A stretch of DNA of 64,000 nt, from the NCBI GenBank assembly GCA_963722815.1, contig CAVROM010000002.1, positions 261,552 through 325,551 on the forward strand, given 5' to 3'. The notes below the pieces were generated by a model. It was given only the letters and a program-made list of their open reading frames with translations, made no database searches and was not told the origin of the DNA. Both the position numbers and the translations under genes were made by a program. This document shows positions 63,041 to 64,000 of the stretch, one piece after another (position 1 is the first letter of the stretch; every line of letters starts with the position of its first letter). Source of the stretch: DASQFQ01 sp963722815. GTDB lineage: Bacteria > Actinomycetota > Thermoleophilia > Solirubrobacterales > Solirubrobacteraceae.

Positions 63041-64000
63041 TCACGGTGTCCGGCGGCTGTCCGCGCGGGCGAACACCGGCAACGGGGCGTCGTCCACCAG
63101 CGCGCCGTAGGCCCCGGGCTTGCGGTACGCGTCACCACCGGTCTCGTGCTCGCGGTAGGCGCGCAGCGCATCGAGGTCGAACGTCGCGATGGGAAGCTCC
63201 TCCCCCTCGCCCGCCTCGACGAGCTTGTGATCGAGGCCGTTGCCCGCGCGGTCGTACTTGATGCCGCTGAACGCGACCGAGTGCCCGTTGCAGACGTCGA
63301 GCGGGGCCAGGTGGCTCTGGTCGTCGGCCGGGTCCGGCGTGGCGTAGTTGGCCATCGCGACGCCGACCATGTTCTCGAACGCGCGGGCGCGGAACTGGCC
63401 GAGCCGGCTCGACGTCCAGCTCGCACGCGTTCGGCGTGAGGATGAGCTCCGCGCCCTGAGCATCAAGACGCGCGCGCACTCGGGGAACTCGCGGTCGTAA
63501 CAGATCATCGCGCCGACCTTGACGGCACCCCGCACGGTGTCGAGATCGGCGACGCGGAATTCGTCGCCGGGCGTGCACGCCGCTTCCATGCCGAAGTCGC
63601 AGGTGTGCACCTTGGCGTAGGTCAGCACCACCTCGCCGTGGCGGTCGATCAGCGCGACGGTGTTGCGCGGGGCGCCGGGCCAGCGCTCCAGGTACGTCAG
63701 GGCAATCGCGATGCCGAGCTCGCGCGCCAGCGCGAGGAAGCGAGGAGACGAACGGCCCGTCGAGGGTCGTGGCGTGCGCCAGCCACGCCGCGCGCTGCGC
63801 CGGGTCGGCTCTCCAGGAGGTGTAGCCGAGCTGCCACAGCTCGGGGAAGAGGACCACGTCCGCGCCGCGAGCCGCCGCGTCGCGGCACAGCCGCTCCCCA
63901 TCGCGCAGCGCGCGCTCGGGATCGGCGCCGCGGCTGCGCGCCTGGACGAGGGCGACGTTCAGCGCGCTGATGCCGCGCGCGTCGCCAGCAGCGTGCCGGC
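63041..64000 (-). CDS. Carbon-nitrogen hydrolase (nitrilase superfamily), 5' end beyond the window, frameshifts
   Basis: Nitrilase-type amidase. Catalytic triad: Glu in VVLFPELWQLGY, Lys in VLTYAKVHTCD, Cys in VGAMICYDREFPE. The substrate is an amide, nitrile or carbamoyl compound; the C-terminus (GEELPIATFDLDALRAYREH) is typical of N-carbamoyl-putrescine or similar branches. The visible part runs from the window edge (SALNVALVQARSRGADPERA) with shifts near 63735, 63455 and 63420 needed to join it. The start codon is not visible. The stop is 3 bp from the tRNA-Ser gene. Confidence 0.78.

Overview
The window looks like chromosomal DNA of a very GC-rich actinobacterium, most likely of the class Thermoleophilia (Solirubrobacterales-like). 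This placement is inferred from protein flavour (paired sugar ABC ATPases, PD40 and CAP secreted proteins, FHA-protease and kinase signalling genes) and from frequent leaderless promoters; no rRNA or marker gene confirms it.

Layout. 1-3.3 kb is accessory: a cut-off secreted protein, a PD40 beta-propeller protein, a complete IS481-type element (29-bp terminal repeats, CTAG flanks), a 28-bp perfect palindrome and the 3' half of a tRNA-Arg, which together look like the end of an integrated element. 3.4-10.5 kb (minus strand) is an ABC carbohydrate-importer operon (binding protein, two permeases, two different ATPases), then a DeoR-type regulator and proline dehydrogenase. 10.7-22.4 kb is a catabolic region: aldehyde dehydrogenase, DJ-1/PfpI protein, alpha/beta hydrolase, iron-type alcohol dehydrogenase, a GntR/FCD regulator with two HAD-like proteins lacking catalytic Asp, then a plus-strand operon of FAD-linked oxidase, TIM-barrel sugar isomerase, Gfo/Idh oxidoreductase, xylose isomerase and GDPD phosphodiesterase. 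Two control regions here can be read almost completely (10.6 kb; 15.8 and 16.6 kb).

22.5-42 kb carries mostly independent genes: truncated SDR and TetR, Tat-exported flavoenzyme, FAD oxidase, MMPL transporter, siderophore-interacting protein, secreted protease, polyol and alcohol dehydrogenases, DMT exporter, orphan DppB-type permease, GMC oxidase, an ECF sigma factor fused to an anti-sigma-like zinc domain, and a secreted glycosidase. 42.9-50.2 kb is a tightly overlapping minus-strand operon: membrane protein, M28 peptidase, NagZ, glycosyltransferase, hexapeptide acyltransferase, PsuG and a PfkB kinase (probably pseudouridine kinase). 50.2-58 kb is a signalling block (PAS-GAF-GGDEF-EAL; FHA-HtrA; Ser/Thr kinase-receiver fusion; HD-GYP). 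58-64 kb has a CAP protein, stress proteins, a 27-residue membrane peptide, PHP phosphatase, subtilase, TadA, tRNA-Ser(CGA) and a nitrilase-family amidase.

Caution: about 30 frameshifts, mostly in 4.2-20.6 kb, almost all read as one extra base, and two genes carry an in-frame TAG. The reading frames look functional otherwise, so consensus errors are the simplest explanation. Spans given for such genes cover the whole reconstructed gene.
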